64,000 nt of DNA from Variovorax sp. WS11 (GCF_010499245.1 NZ_JAAGOW010000001.1:3472001-3536000); one strand, 5' to 3'; positions 50,619 to 61,465 are shown, numbered from the stretch's first letter. The notes: generated by a model from the letters alone, not told the origin. Numbers and translations: made by a program.

Positions 50619-51991
50619 TCAAGCGCTCCCGCCGCCGGGCGCGCGCCCGCTTCGGGCACCGCTTCGCGACGGCGCATCGTCCGGCGAGCCAGCAGCGCGA
50701 TCGCGACAGCGGCCAGCCACGCGGGGAGCGCAGCCACGGCGAAGAGGGATTCCAGGGCCACGCCGGTGCCGACCAGCATGCCGCCCACCACGGGCCCCGA
50801 CGATCGAGCCCGCCGCCCCACGCCCAGGGCCCAGCCCACGCCGGTCGAGCGAATCTCGGTGGCATAGAGGCTGGACGCCAGCGCGTTGATGCTGATCTGG
50901 GCGCCGATCACGCAGAAGCCGGCGACGCAGACCATCGCCATCAGCGCGGGGAACTCCGCCTGCGTCATGCGGCCGATGGCGAAGGTCGCCAGGCCTGCCG
51001 CGACGTACGCGGCGAGGAGCACCCGGTACGGGCCCAGCCGATCGATCAGGCGCGCGAACATCAAGGCGCCTGCAATGCCGCCGAGATTGAGCAGCGCCGT
51101 GGACACGATGGCCTTGTCCAGCGGCACGCCGGCCTGCCGCAGCAGAGCGGGCAACCAGTTGACGAGGAAGTACAGCACCAGCAGGTTCATGAAGAACACC
51201 GCCCACAGCAGCAGGGTCTGCGCCGTGCGCTGGCCACCGAAGAGCTGCAGGACGCTCATGCCTTTCTGGGGCTGCGCCTCGCTCCTCTTGAAATGCACCT
51301 GCGCGGCGCGCTCCGCGCCGAGGATCGGGATCAGCAGCGCCCGCAGCGTGGCGTCGGGCGTCCGCCGCGCGGCCAGCAGCCGGATGGACTCCGGCAGCCA
51401 GACGAAGAGCGCAGGCAGCAGCAGCAAAGGCAGCGCGCCGCCCAGCCAGAAGGTCGATTCCCATCCGAGCGAGGGGATCATCCGCGCCGCCAGGAAGCCG
51501 CCGAGCACGGCACCCAGCGGGAAGCCGCAGAACATCAGGCTGATCAGCGTCGCGCGCGAACGCGCCGGGGCGTACTCGGCGGTCAGCGCAATGATGTTGG
51601 GCATGGCGCCGCCCAGGCCGAGGCCCGTCAGCAGCCGCAGGATCATCAGCGTCGTGAGCGAATCCGCCCAGGGCGTCAGCAGGGTGAACGCGCCGAAGAT
51701 CGCGGTCGTGGCCATGATCACGCGGCGGCGCCCGAAGCGATCCGCTGCCGGGCCGAAGACCAGCGCGCCGAGCATCAGCCCGGCCAGGCCGGCGCCGAAC
51801 ACCGGGCCGAAGGACGAGACCGGCAGGCCCCATTGGGCGGCCAGCACCGGCGCCACGAAGGCAACGACCTGGGTGTCGAAGCCGTCCAGCATCGCGATCA
51901 ATGCGCAGAGGAAGACGATACGTTTCTGGGCGCGGCCGAAGGGCGCCTGGTCGATCGCCGTCGCTGCGTCGACAGTAGGGGTCGAAGGCAT
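50615..51991 (-). CDS. MFS aromatic acid:proton symporter (AAHS family)
   Basis: The 458-residue 12-segment transporter has AMLDGFDTQVVAFVAPVL in helix 1, FGPAADRFGRRRVIMATT between helices 2 and 3, and ALTAEYAPARSRATLISLMFCGFPLG; these are AAHS marks (PcaK, BenK, MhpT). Near the end, GVGRRARSSGPVVGG departs from the usual GRxGSIVGPxxGG. Shifting frame for about 20 bases restores AAGSIVG, so two compensating indels in G runs (about 50795-50820) are likely. It probably takes up the aromatic acid degraded by the neighbours. Confidence 0.92.
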   Translation of the reverse strand: MPSTPTVDAATAIDQAPFGRAQKRIVFLCALIAMLDGFDTQVVAFVAPVLAAQWGLPVSSFGPVFGAGLAGLMLGALVFGPAADRFGRRRVIMATTAIFGAFTLLTPWADSLTTLMILRLLTGLGLGGAMPNIIALTAEYAPARSRATLISLMFCGFPLGAVLGGFLAARMIPSLGWESTFWLGGALPLLLLPALFVWLPESIRLLAARRTPDATLRALLIPILGAERAAQVHFKRSEAQPQKGMSVLQLFGGQRTAQTLLLWAVFFMNLLVLYFLVNWLPALLRQAGVPLDKAIVSTALLNLGGIAGALMFARLIDRLGPYRVLLAAYVAAGLATFAIGRMTQAEFPALMAMVCVAGFCVIGAQISINALASSLYATEIRSTGVGWALGVGRRARSSGPVVGGMLVGTGVALESLFAVAALPAWLAAVAIALLARRTMRRREAVPEAGARPAAGALE

Positions 51992-52029
51992 CTTGTGCTC
52001 CGTGTGTAGGTGTCGGGACGAGGCAGCGA

Positions 52030-52608
52030 TCAGTCCTGGTGCGGCGCCTTGCCCTCGACCATGTGGAAGGTGCGGCCGATGGGCTCCTCCCAGATCAGGT
52101 TGCGGTCCATCGCGCGCGCCGGCATGTCCTGGATGACGTACTGGATGGCCGGCTCGCTGCCGGTGTTGATGTGCTCGTGGCTGGCCATCGGCGGGCAGCC
52201 GAAGGTGTCGCCGCGCTTCCAGTCGAAGCGCTGCCCGTCCAGCACCGAATAGCCCTCGCCCTGGATGATGTGATAGAGGGCGTAGGAGTTGTGCCGGTGG
52301 GCGGCGATGTGCTCGCCGGGGCCGAAGATCTGGATGCCGAGAAAGATCGACGGGAACACGCCGCCCGCTTCGCCGGTGTCGCTGTTGACCAGCGCGATGA
52401 AGCGGCGGTCGGCGCGGCGCAGCGGGTCGCGCAGCACCTGCTCGAGACGGGGCTCGAGATCGTTCCAGCGCCAGATGGCCGCGCGCAGGTTCTTCTTGAC
52501 GAGGAAGGGGTAGTACTCGTCATCGGTCATGAACCGTGCCCACTCGGTGCGATCGACGGTCGACGTGGTTTCCGGGGCGTGGTCTTCGGTGTTGAGTTGT
52601 GCGCTCAT
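52030..52608 (-). CDS. Single-cupin protein related to gentisate 1,2-dioxygenase
   Basis: 192 residues, about half the length of a normal gentisate dioxygenase, with one cupin. LRAAIWRWNDLEPRLEQVL resembles the N-terminal half of that family. Candidate metal ligands are the two His in IAAHRHNSYALYHII and His in MASHEHINTG. Start at ATG 52608, with GGAG 8 bases before it; the frame open to 52788 is not coding. With the FAH hydrolase it may cleave a hydroxylated ring between carbons 1 and 2, but no maleylpyruvate isomerase is present. Confidence 0.82.
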   Translation of the reverse strand: MSAQLNTEDHAPETTSTVDRTEWARFMTDDEYYPFLVKKNLRAAIWRWNDLEPRLEQVLRDPLRRADRRFIALVNSDTGEAGGVFPSIFLGIQIFGPGEHIAAHRHNSYALYHIIQGEGYSVLDGQRFDWKRGDTFGCPPMASHEHINTGSEPAIQYVIQDMPARAMDRNLIWEEPIGRTFHMVEGKAPHQD

Positions 52609-52642
52609 GAATGTGTCTCCTGGGGTCGTTGAAAAAAATGCG

Positions 52643-53386
52643 TCAATCGGGCAGGCGTCCGCGCAGATGCCAGTCGAGGAAGACCAGGCTTCTTCTCCAG
52701 GCCTCGGCGGCGGCGACGGGGCGGAAGACGGCAGGGCGGAACCATTCGTCGAACGCGTGGGGCGCGCCCGCATAGGTGTGGAGCTCATGGTGCCGCTGGG
52801 CTTCGCGCAGCTGCGCCGAGAAGTCGGCCAACTCGTCCTTGCCGATCAGCCTGTCCATGTCGCCGAAGTGCCCCAGCAGCGGCGCCTGCAGGCGCGCCGC
52901 CACGCCGATGGGGTCCAGCGCTTTCGGGCGCGAGCGGCGCAGCTGCCCGTAGTACGCGACCGCGCAGGCGGGGCCGTCCGCCTCGCTTGCCGCGAGCACG
53001 GCGTAGCTGCCGCCGATGCAGAAGCCCAGCACGCCTGCGTGCCGGCGATCGATGCCGCGTTCGCCGAGCCAATCGAGCACATGGCGGACATCGCCCAGCA
53101 CGCGATGGTCATCGACGGCCGCCACGGCGGCATCGATGCGCTCGGGCGTGGACAGGTCCGGCTGCGACGCGCTGCGGCTGAAGTAGTCGACGACGGCGAC
53201 CAGGTAGCCGGCGCGCGCGAGCTGTGCGGCGCGGCCCGCGACGTACGCGTTCACGCCGGCGATGGCGGGGAGCAGCACCACGGCGTGGGTCGCGTCCGCA
53301 GCGTCCGGCTGATGGACGTGGATCGTGAATCTCTCGCGTGCGTCTTCCTGCAGGAGGACGTGCTGTTGAAGGGGAGTGGGTCTCAT
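52643..53386 (-). CDS. Dienelactone hydrolase family protein
   Basis: A 247-residue DLH-type alpha/beta hydrolase. The triad is readable: Cys in GVLGFCIGGSYAVLA, Asp in HFGDMDRLIGKDE and His in AGAPHAFDEWF. DLH opens dienelactones from halo- or hydroxy-aromatic breakdown. Start at ATG 53386; an in-frame start at 53440 would enter the LysR promoter. It is the first gene of the minus-strand operon and divergent from the LysR gene. Confidence 0.92.
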   Translation of the reverse strand: MRPTPLQQHVLLQEDARERFTIHVHQPDAADATHAVVLLPAIAGVNAYVAGRAAQLARAGYLVAVVDYFSRSASQPDLSTPERIDAAVAAVDDHRVLGDVRHVLDWLGERGIDRRHAGVLGFCIGGSYAVLAASEADGPACAVAYYGQLRRSRPKALDPIGVAARLQAPLLGHFGDMDRLIGKDELADFSAQLREAQRHHELHTYAGAPHAFDEWFRPAVFRPVAAAEAWRRSLVFLDWHLRGRLPD

Positions 53387-53446
53387 GGTCTCGGTTCCGG
53401 ATTTCGTTGCGGCAAGTATTCGTTCCAGACCCCTCGCCACGCAATG

Positions 53447-53471
53447 CGAATGGTTTAGTCTGTACTATTCG
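53447..53471. promoter_or_regulatory. LysR operator candidate before the aromatic-cluster lysR
   Basis: CGAAT (53447-53451) and ATTCG (53467-53471) form an inverted repeat just before the ATG at 53476. ATTCGTT also occurs at 53418-53424 as a direct repeat of the right half. The 89-base gap between divergent genes is the expected LysR control region. Confidence 0.45.
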
Positions 53472-53475
53472 TTGG

Positions 53476-54420
53476 ATGAATAAGCAGGCACTCGACCTCA
53501 ACCGGCTTCGTGTCTTCCGGGCCATCTGGGAGTGCCGCAACGTCTCGCGCGCGGCCGAGGCGCTGGGTGTTTCGCAGCCCACCGTCAGCCATGCCTTGCG
53601 GGATCTGCGTGCGCATTTCGGCGACCGCATCTTCGTGCGCTGCCCCGGCGGCGTCATGCCCACGCCCCTGGCCGAGACCATCGCTCGCCGCATCAGCCAG
53701 GCCCTGGCCCTGCTCGAGCAGGGGCTCGACATCCGCGGCGAATTCGACCCCGCGTCGAGCCGCCGCGAGTTCACGATCGTGATGACGGACATCGCCGAGG
53801 CGATCATCCTTCCGCGCATCCTCGGCCTGTGCCGGCGCGAGGCGCCTGCCGTGGGCTTTCGCGCCATTCAGCTGCCCACCGAATCCGTCGTCAGCGCGCT
53901 GCGGGACGGTGCGGCGGACGTGGCCATCGGCTTCAGCCCCGCGCTGCGGGCGAGCCTGCTGCACAAGTCCTTCTTTCGCAGCGAGTACGTGTGCATCGCC
54001 AGCGCCACACATCCGCGCATCCGCGAGCGGATGAAGCTGCAGGACTTCACGCGCGAGCGCCACGCCGTGGCCCAGGCCCAGGGCACCGGGCACCACGCCG
54101 TCGAGGCCGCGCTGCAGCGCATGGGGCTGCTCGATTCCATCGGTGCGCGCGTGCCGCACTTCCTCGCCTTGCCCACCATCGTGGCGGCCAGCGACATGAT
54201 CGCCACCATTCCCCGGCCGCTGGCAGAGCTGATGCTCCCGGTGGCGGCGGTGCGCATGCATCCGCTGCCGATCCGGCTGCCGAAGCTGCTGATCGAGCAG
54301 TTCTGGCACGAGCGCTTCCATGACGATGCGGCATCGCGCTGGCTGCGGGCGCTGCTGCCGCGGGCGATGCAAGAGGTCTTCGAGACCGGCCCCCAAGGCT
54401 TCAAAGAGGCCGTCGACTGA
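53476..54420 (+). CDS. LysR-family regulator of the aromatic cluster
   Basis: A 314-residue LysR protein of the NodD/LinR/NahR branch: LDLNRLRVFRAIWECRNVSR, then AEALGVSQPTVSHALRDLRAHFGDRIFVR and the end loop GGVMPTPLAE. That branch often responds to aromatic compounds, which fits the divergent DLH-cupin-MFS-FAH operon and the monooxygenase gene beyond it. Start at ATG 53476; the longer open frame runs into the operator. Confidence 0.92.
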   Translation: MNKQALDLNRLRVFRAIWECRNVSRAAEALGVSQPTVSHALRDLRAHFGDRIFVRCPGGVMPTPLAETIARRISQALALLEQGLDIRGEFDPASSRREFTIVMTDIAEAIILPRILGLCRREAPAVGFRAIQLPTESVVSALRDGAADVAIGFSPALRASLLHKSFFRSEYVCIASATHPRIRERMKLQDFTRERHAVAQAQGTGHHAVEAALQRMGLLDSIGARVPHFLALPTIVAASDMIATIPRPLAELMLPVAAVRMHPLPIRLPKLLIEQFWHERFHDDAASRWLRALLPRAMQEVFETGPQGFKEAVD

Positions 54421-54432
54421 CCTGCTGCGGCC

Positions 54433-55599
54433 CTATCGGTAGACCAGGCCCGAGAGGCGCCACGCCAGCTGCCGGCGGACCATCGGCAGTCGCGACAGCG
54501 TGCGCAGCAGAAGGTTGCGCGCCGCCCGCAGAGCGGGCCGGGCCGTCGCCATGCGCGTGAGGCGATCGGCCAGCGCGATCACCTGGCCCGCAACGGGGCG
54601 CCGCATCGTGCCGTAGGCATCGAGTGCGGCGTCGTTGCCGGCCAGCGCCTGGCTCAGTGCATCGGCCAGGGTGATCGCATCGACGATGCCGACGTTCATG
54701 CCCTGGCCGCCGGCGGGGCTGTGCACATGGGCGGCATCGCCGGCCAGCAGCACGCGCCCGGCGCGGTAGGCATCGGCCAGCCGGTGATGAACCCTGAAGC
54801 GCGAACCCCACAGCACCTCGCGGACCACTGCCCGCTCGCTCGCCGGGCCGCGCGCGTCCAGCAGGGCCTGCAGGTAACCGGCGTCGGGGTGCTCCGGCGC
54901 ATTCGCCACCGTCGCGACGATGCGGTGCGCACCGCCCGGCAGGGGCGCCACCACAACCATGCCCGCGGGCGAGAAGTAGAGGATCACCTCGTCGTGCGGC
55001 ACGCCGCCCGTCAGGCGAACGTCGGCCAGCAGGAAGGACTCGCCGTAGCTGCCGCCGGTAAAGCCGATGCCCGCCTGCTCGCGCACCGTGCTGTGCATCC
55101 CGTCGGTGCCCACCACGTAGCGCGCCCGCACTTGCCGGCCGTCGTCGAGCGTGGCAGTGGCGCCGGTGGCGTCCTGGCGCAGGGCGGTCAGCACGCGCGG
55201 GCGCAGCACCTGGCCGCCGAGCTCGCGCAGCCGTTCGAGCAGCACGCTTTCGGTGACCGCCTGCGAAACCATCAGCGTGTAGGGATAGCGCGTCGGCAGC
55301 TGGTCGAAGCCGATCGGCACCAGCACGCGGTCGCGGTCGCGGATCGTGAAGCGCTGCGCCTGCACGCCGCGCTCGACCAGCCGCGCCGCGACCTGCAGCG
55401 GCTCGAGGGCCTCCAGCGTGTGGGCGTGGACCACCGCGGCGCGCGAGGTGTTGGCACCCTCGGCCTGCCGGTCGATCAGCATGAAGTTCGCGCCGCGGGC
55501 GGCGAGCGCGGTCGCCAGCGTGAGGCCGGCCGGTCCTGCGCCGACGATCAGCACGTCGGTGTCGAAGGAGGAAGACGAGGGGATGCGCGGGTCGGACAT
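54433..55599 (-). CDS. FAD-dependent aromatic monooxygenase (class A)
   Basis: A 388-residue flavoprotein hydroxylase with FAD motifs VLIVGAGPAGLTLATALA, GTDGMHSTVREQAG and GRVLLAGDAAHVHSPAGGQGMNVGI. These mark the p-hydroxybenzoate hydroxylase fold (PheA/MhpA/rifampicin-monooxygenase-like). Start at ATG 55599 with AGGAG before it. It is divergent from a TetR gene with two palindromes between, so TetR control is likely. It could make the hydroxylated ring the cupin attacks, or protect against a phenolic antibiotic. Confidence 0.92.
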   Translation of the reverse strand: MSDPRIPSSSSFDTDVLIVGAGPAGLTLATALAARGANFMLIDRQAEGANTSRAAVVHAHTLEALEPLQVAARLVERGVQAQRFTIRDRDRVLVPIGFDQLPTRYPYTLMVSQAVTESVLLERLRELGGQVLRPRVLTALRQDATGATATLDDGRQVRARYVVGTDGMHSTVREQAGIGFTGGSYGESFLLADVRLTGGVPHDEVILYFSPAGMVVVAPLPGGAHRIVATVANAPEHPDAGYLQALLDARGPASERAVVREVLWGSRFRVHHRLADAYRAGRVLLAGDAAHVHSPAGGQGMNVGIVDAITLADALSQALAGNDAALDAYGTMRRPVAGQVIALADRLTRMATARPALRAARNLLLRTLSRLPMVRRQLAWRLSGLVYR

Positions 55600-55617
55600 G
55601 AGGGTCTCCTGTAAAGT

Positions 55618-55643
55618 CAACAAGTGTTGGTCAACGCTTGTTG
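55618..55643. promoter_or_regulatory. TetR operator 1, monooxygenase side
   Basis: CAACAAGTGTTG (55618-55629) and CAACGCTTGTTG (55632-55643) are inverted copies with one mismatch around GT, giving a 26-bp palindrome. It lies 18 bases before the monooxygenase ATG. Confidence 0.75.
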
Positions 55644-55668
55644 GCAATTCTGACCAGGACCGATCCGT

Positions 55669-56277
55669 TTGTCAACAACTGTTGGCCTATACTTGTTGAC
55701 ATGGCTGAACCTGACCCCATCCTCCCCCGCCCGGCGCTCCGACGCGACCAAGGCGACCATCCTCGCGGCCGCGCGTGCCCAGTTCGCGGCCGTGGGCTAC
55801 CAGGCCACCACCATCCGCGCCGTGGCGAACGCGGCCGAGATCGATCCCGCGATGGTGATGCGCTACTTCGGCAACAAGGAAGGGCTGTTTGCCGCGGCGG
55901 CCGATTTCGACCTGCGCCTGCCGGACTTGGCCGGCGTGCCGAGCGATGCGCTGGGCGCCGCGCTGGTGTCGCACTTTTTGGATCGGTGGGAGGATGACGA
56001 GACGCTGATGGCGCTGCTGCGCACCGCGTCGACCAACGAGGCCGCGGCGGCGCGCATGCAGGCGCTGTTCTCGTCGCAGATGGCGCCCCTGATCGCGCGC
56101 CTGAGCGGCGACTCGCGCGCCGGCGCGGCCGCGCGCGCCGGCTTGATCGCCAGCCAGGTGCTGGGCTTCGCCCTGTGCCGCTACGTGCTGAAACTGCCGC
56201 CGGTGGTCGCGCTCAAGCGCCCGGAGATCGTCCGCCGCATCGGGGCGACCGTGCAGTCCTATCTGTTCGACGCCTGA
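55669..56277 (+). CDS. TetR-family regulator, N-terminus uncertain
   Basis: A TetR protein with ATILAAARAQFAAVGYQATT and IRAVANAAEIDPAMVMRYFGNKEGLF as helix-turn-helix, and a TetR_C domain after it. In this frame the first usable start is a TTG at 55669, inside operator 2. The ATG at 55701, placed right after operator 2, begins MAEPDPILPRP in a different frame; a one-base change in the C-rich stretch at about 55720-55740 would join them. So the gene is either frameshifted or misread. It ends 2 bases before an IS630 element. It should repress the divergent monooxygenase. Confidence 0.82.
   Translation: MSTTVGLYLLTWLNLTPSSPARRSDATKATILAAARAQFAAVGYQATTIRAVANAAEIDPAMVMRYFGNKEGLFAAAADFDLRLPDLAGVPSDALGAALVSHFLDRWEDDETLMALLRTASTNEAAAARMQALFSSQMAPLIARLSGDSRAGAAARAGLIASQVLGFALCRYVLKLPPVVALKRPEIVRRIGATVQSYLFDA
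55671..55700. promoter_or_regulatory. TetR operator 2, tetR side
   Basis: GTCAACAA (55671-55678) and TTGTTGAC (55693-55700) are perfect 8-bp inverted arms around 14 bases, ending exactly at the ATG at 55701. The half-sites match operator 1, so one regulator should bind both. Confidence 0.75.
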
Positions 56278-56279
56278 TA

Positions 56280-57345
56280 CTAACTCGCGTTCAAAGATAT
56301 AGAAGTTATCCATTTGAACCCGGTCATTGAATGGGTTCGCGTAGGATTGGATTCGAGGGCGACGAGTCCGTTGGTCAGGGTGCTCTCGACGGCGTCCAGA
56401 TTGGCGAAGACGTGGTTGGCGAAGCAGTCCTCGCGCAGCGACTCCCACAAGTGCTCGGCGGGGTTCAGCTCCGGGCTGTACGGGGGCAGGAAGATCACGC
56501 GCATGTTCTGCGGCACGGCGAGATCACCGGCGATGTGCCAGCCTGCTTGATCCATGACCATCACGATGAATTCCGCGGCGTGGCGCTGCGCGACCTCGCT
56601 CAGGAACAGCGACATTGTCTCGGCGCTGACCCAGGGCAGCACGAGGGCTGTCCAGCACGCCGTCGTGCGGGCTGACGGCGCTGAAGGCGTAGATGTACTT
56701 GCGCTCCAGTCGCGCACCGACCACCGGGCGTGTGCCGTGAGGTGCCAGCAGCGCCGAGGGCTGCCCAACAAGCCGAATCGGCCTTCGTCCTGGAACATCA
56801 GGCGCACTTGGCGCCCACGTTCAGCCTGGCGCTCGACCTCTTGGCGTACCGTGCGGCGCAGTTTTTTAAAGGCGGCCTGCGCCGCCACGTCTGCTGCTGG
56901 GGTGCCGTGGGCGCGGCACCACCTTGCGCCAACCGTGGCGATCCAGAAGTCGGTAGACCGTAGAGGGGGCCACCTGCTTGCCCAGTTGTTCCTGGTAGGC
57001 CTGCTGGATCTCCGCCACCGTCAGCATGCCGCCCGCCTCGGCACGCTTGACGAATGGCGCCAGAAGTTGCTGCTCTTGCTCTGGGCTGAGGTGTTGGTGA
57101 TGCCTGCCGCCACGCCCGCGCAGCTCGAAGATGGCATCTCCCTCCTTCGACCAGCGCGAGTGCAAGACATGCACCGTCGCTGTGGACCAGCCCAGCAACT
57201 CGGCGATCTGCGCGGCTGAACTGCCCAGCGTCGCACGGATGAGCACGCACTGGATGCGCTGGTACTCCGCATGACTGCCGGCTCGCTTGAGCCGCTCCGC
57301 CAGGCGCTCAACAGTCGGCCTATCACCCACGATCAATGTCTTCAT
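56280..57345 (-). pseudogene. IS630-family transposase, frameshifted
   Basis: The first part (57345 to about 56895) is a winged helix-turn-helix region with RIQCVLIRATLGSSAAQIAE and VAPSTVYRLLDRHGWRKVVPRPRH. The reading then shifts to AAQAAFKKLRRTVRQEVERQ and the DDE domain with LMFQDEGRFG (first Asp), IVMVMDQAGWH (second Asp) and FLPPYSPELNPAEHLW (Glu). Between, one G seems missing after CGCTGCTGG and one C extra in GACAGCC, so about 75 bases read as VGARLERKYIYAFSAVSP only in another frame. At least three breaks make it a pseudogene unless they are sequence errors. Confidence 0.85.
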
Positions 57346-57404
57346 CCACGACTCCTTGAAGTTCGTGGAATGACATGATATCTAATCTATTGAACGCGAG
57401 TTGG
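56280..57404 (-). mobile_element. IS630-family element with TA target duplication
   Basis: A 1125-bp element with terminal inverted repeats: CTAACTCGCGTTCAA at 56280 and the inverse of CCAACTCGCGTTCAA ending at 57404. TA lies on both sides (56278-56279 and 57405-57406), as expected for IS630/Tc1 transposition. It inserted right after the tetR stop. The transposase inside is broken by several frame changes, so the copy is probably inactive. Confidence 0.9.
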
Positions 57405-57421
57405 TATGAGTCCGCGTCGGG

Positions 57422-59405
<1,984 letters not shown>

Positions 59406-59447
59406 GGTTGTCTCTCGTTGGAATGAAAAGATCAGGCGGGCGGCCGC

Positions 59448-61388
59448 TTACTGCACGACCACCTGCACCTTGAGCGGCAGGCGCCCGAGGGCGTCCTGCA
59501 GCCGGACCCGCAGTGCCTGCACGGCCGGCCCCGTCGCGGCGGCGTCGATGGTCACCGTGAGCGCCTTTTCTCCCTGCGCCTGCACCGTCGGCCGCGCGGC
59601 GCCGGGCAGGTCGAGGTCGGCCCAGGCCTCCTCGACCAGCGCCTCGGCCACGTGGCGCGCGGCCAGGGCGCGCAGGTCGGGCTTGAAGATCTTGCCGACA
59701 TTGGTCATCGGCATCTGCTCGATCACCACCACCGCCTTGGGCTTGGCCGGTGCCTCGTCCACGCGCTCCGCGGTGAAGGCCAGCAGCTCGGCCTCGGTCG
59801 CCTTCGCGCCCGGCACCAGGGTGGCGAAGGCCACCGGCAGCTCGCCCGCGTAGGCATCGGGCGCGCCGACCGCGGCGCACAGCTGCACCGCGGGATGCGC
59901 GCCCAGCGCATCCTCGATGGTCTTGGGGTCGATGTTGTGGCCGCTGCGGATGATCAGGTCCTTGGAGCGCCCGCTGAGGTTGAGGCGCTCCTCCGTGTCG
60001 AGCCAGCCCAGGTCGCCGGTGGCCAGCCAGCCGTCGGCGGTGAAGGCCTTCGCGTTGTCCGCCGGATCGACGAAGCCGGAGAACAGGTTGGGCGACTTGA
60101 AGAGCACCATGCCCTGCTCGCCGGGCGGCAGCTCGCGGTCGCTGGCATTGCCGTGCGCGTCGAGCGCCACGATGCGGACCTGCGACCAGGGCAGGCGCAG
60201 GCCCACGCAGCCCGGCGGCCCGATCACGCCGGGCGGCGTGATGGTGGAAATGCCGGCCATCTCGGTCATGCCCAGGCTCTCGTGCACGTGCAGGCCGAAC
60301 AGGCGCTCGAAACGCGCCGCCAGCTCCGGCGGCAGCACCGCGGCGCCGGTGCGGCAGTAGTGGATGGAGGAGATGTCGGCGCCGGCTAGCGGCACGTTGG
60401 CCAGCGCCGCCAGCACCGTGGGCACGGCCGACAGCGAGGTCGGCCTGTGCTTCTGCACCAGCTTCCAGTAGTTCGCCATCACCTCCTTGTTGCGCAGCAG
60501 GGTGGTGGTGGGAATGATCACCTCCACCCCGGCCGAGAGCGAGGCCAGCGAGGCCGGCAGCACGCCCGCCACGTGGAACAGCGGGTAGCCGTTGATCGTG
60601 ATGTCGTCGGGCCCCTGGCCGGTCATGTTCACGCTGGCGAAGGCGGTGAAGACCTGGGCGCCATGACTGTGGCGCGCCAGCTTGGGCGCGCCGGTGGTGC
60701 CGCCGGTGTGGAAGTAGGCGGCGATGTCGCCGGGTTGGATATCGCGGCCGCTCACCAGGCGGTCGTCGGGCTCGCGCGCGCGCTCCTTGGCGAAGTCGAG
60801 CACGCCTTCGGGCAGCGCGCCCGCGGCGCCCGGCGCCTCGTCGTGCGGCGCCACGCGCAGCACGGTGGTCAGCGTGGGCACCTGGCTGCGCAGGCGCATG
60901 GCTTTGGACCACATGCCCGCATCGTCGTCCGCGCCCCAGGCGATCAGCACCTTGGCGCGACCGGCCGTCATCAACGAGACCAGCTTTTCGTCGGTGAGCA
61001 GCGGATTGAGCGGCTGCGCGATGCCTGCCGCGGCGCCTCCCCACAGGGCCAGGTGGTAGTCGAGGCAGCCGGGCAGCAGGATAGCCACCGCGTCCTCGGG
61101 TCCGACGCCCAGCTTGTGCAGCAGGTTCGCGGTCTGGTGGATGCCTGCCAGCAGCTGCGCGTAGGACCAGCGGATCGGCTCGTCGGCCGGGTCGCCGCTG
61201 CGCAGCAAGGTCAGCGCCGTCTTGTCGGCGAAGGCCGCGGCCGAATTGCGAAAGATCTCGTAGGTGCTGCGCACCGTCAGCGCCTCGGCGAGCGGCTTCG
61301 CTTCGAGCCGGCGCACGTCCTCGATGCTGCGGATGGGGAAGGACGCGCTGAAGGGCGCGGCCGTAGCGCGTGTCTCGCTCGTGCTCAT
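59448..61388 (-). CDS. AMP-dependent acyl-CoA synthetase
   Basis: A 646-residue ANL-superfamily ligase. P-loop YFHTGGTTGAPKLARHSHGA, MTEMAGISTITPPG, WLATGDLGWLDTEERLNLSG and GRSKDLIIRSGHNIDPKTIED are the core motifs; the C-terminal catalytic Lys is in MPMTNVGKIFKPDLR. Two ATGs compete (61394 and 61388); AGGAG is 8 bases from the second, which I prefer. It should activate an organic acid for the dehydrogenases upstream. Confidence 0.94.
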   Translation of the reverse strand: MSTSETRATAAPFSASFPIRSIEDVRRLEAKPLAEALTVRSTYEIFRNSAAAFADKTALTLLRSGDPADEPIRWSYAQLLAGIHQTANLLHKLGVGPEDAVAILLPGCLDYHLALWGGAAAGIAQPLNPLLTDEKLVSLMTAGRAKVLIAWGADDDAGMWSKAMRLRSQVPTLTTVLRVAPHDEAPGAAGALPEGVLDFAKERAREPDDRLVSGRDIQPGDIAAYFHTGGTTGAPKLARHSHGAQVFTAFASVNMTGQGPDDITINGYPLFHVAGVLPASLASLSAGVEVIIPTTTLLRNKEVMANYWKLVQKHRPTSLSAVPTVLAALANVPLAGADISSIHYCRTGAAVLPPELAARFERLFGLHVHESLGMTEMAGISTITPPGVIGPPGCVGLRLPWSQVRIVALDAHGNASDRELPPGEQGMVLFKSPNLFSGFVDPADNAKAFTADGWLATGDLGWLDTEERLNLSGRSKDLIIRSGHNIDPKTIEDALGAHPAVQLCAAVGAPDAYAGELPVAFATLVPGAKATEAELLAFTAERVDEAPAKPKAVVVIEQMPMTNVGKIFKPDLRALAARHVAEALVEEAWADLDLPGAARPTVQAQGEKALTVTIDAAATGPAVQALRVRLQDALGRLPLKVQVVVQ

Positions 61389-61465
61389 GGGCATGTCTCC
61401 TCGTTCTGGCGTGGGCCGATGCGCGCCGGGCTCACCCGCGGCGCGCATCGCCCATTGTCGATACC

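Noticed and set aside
49880..52009. Long plus-strand frame opposite the FAH and MFS genes
   Set aside because: Arg/Pro/His-rich without motifs; the minus strand has two recognised families.
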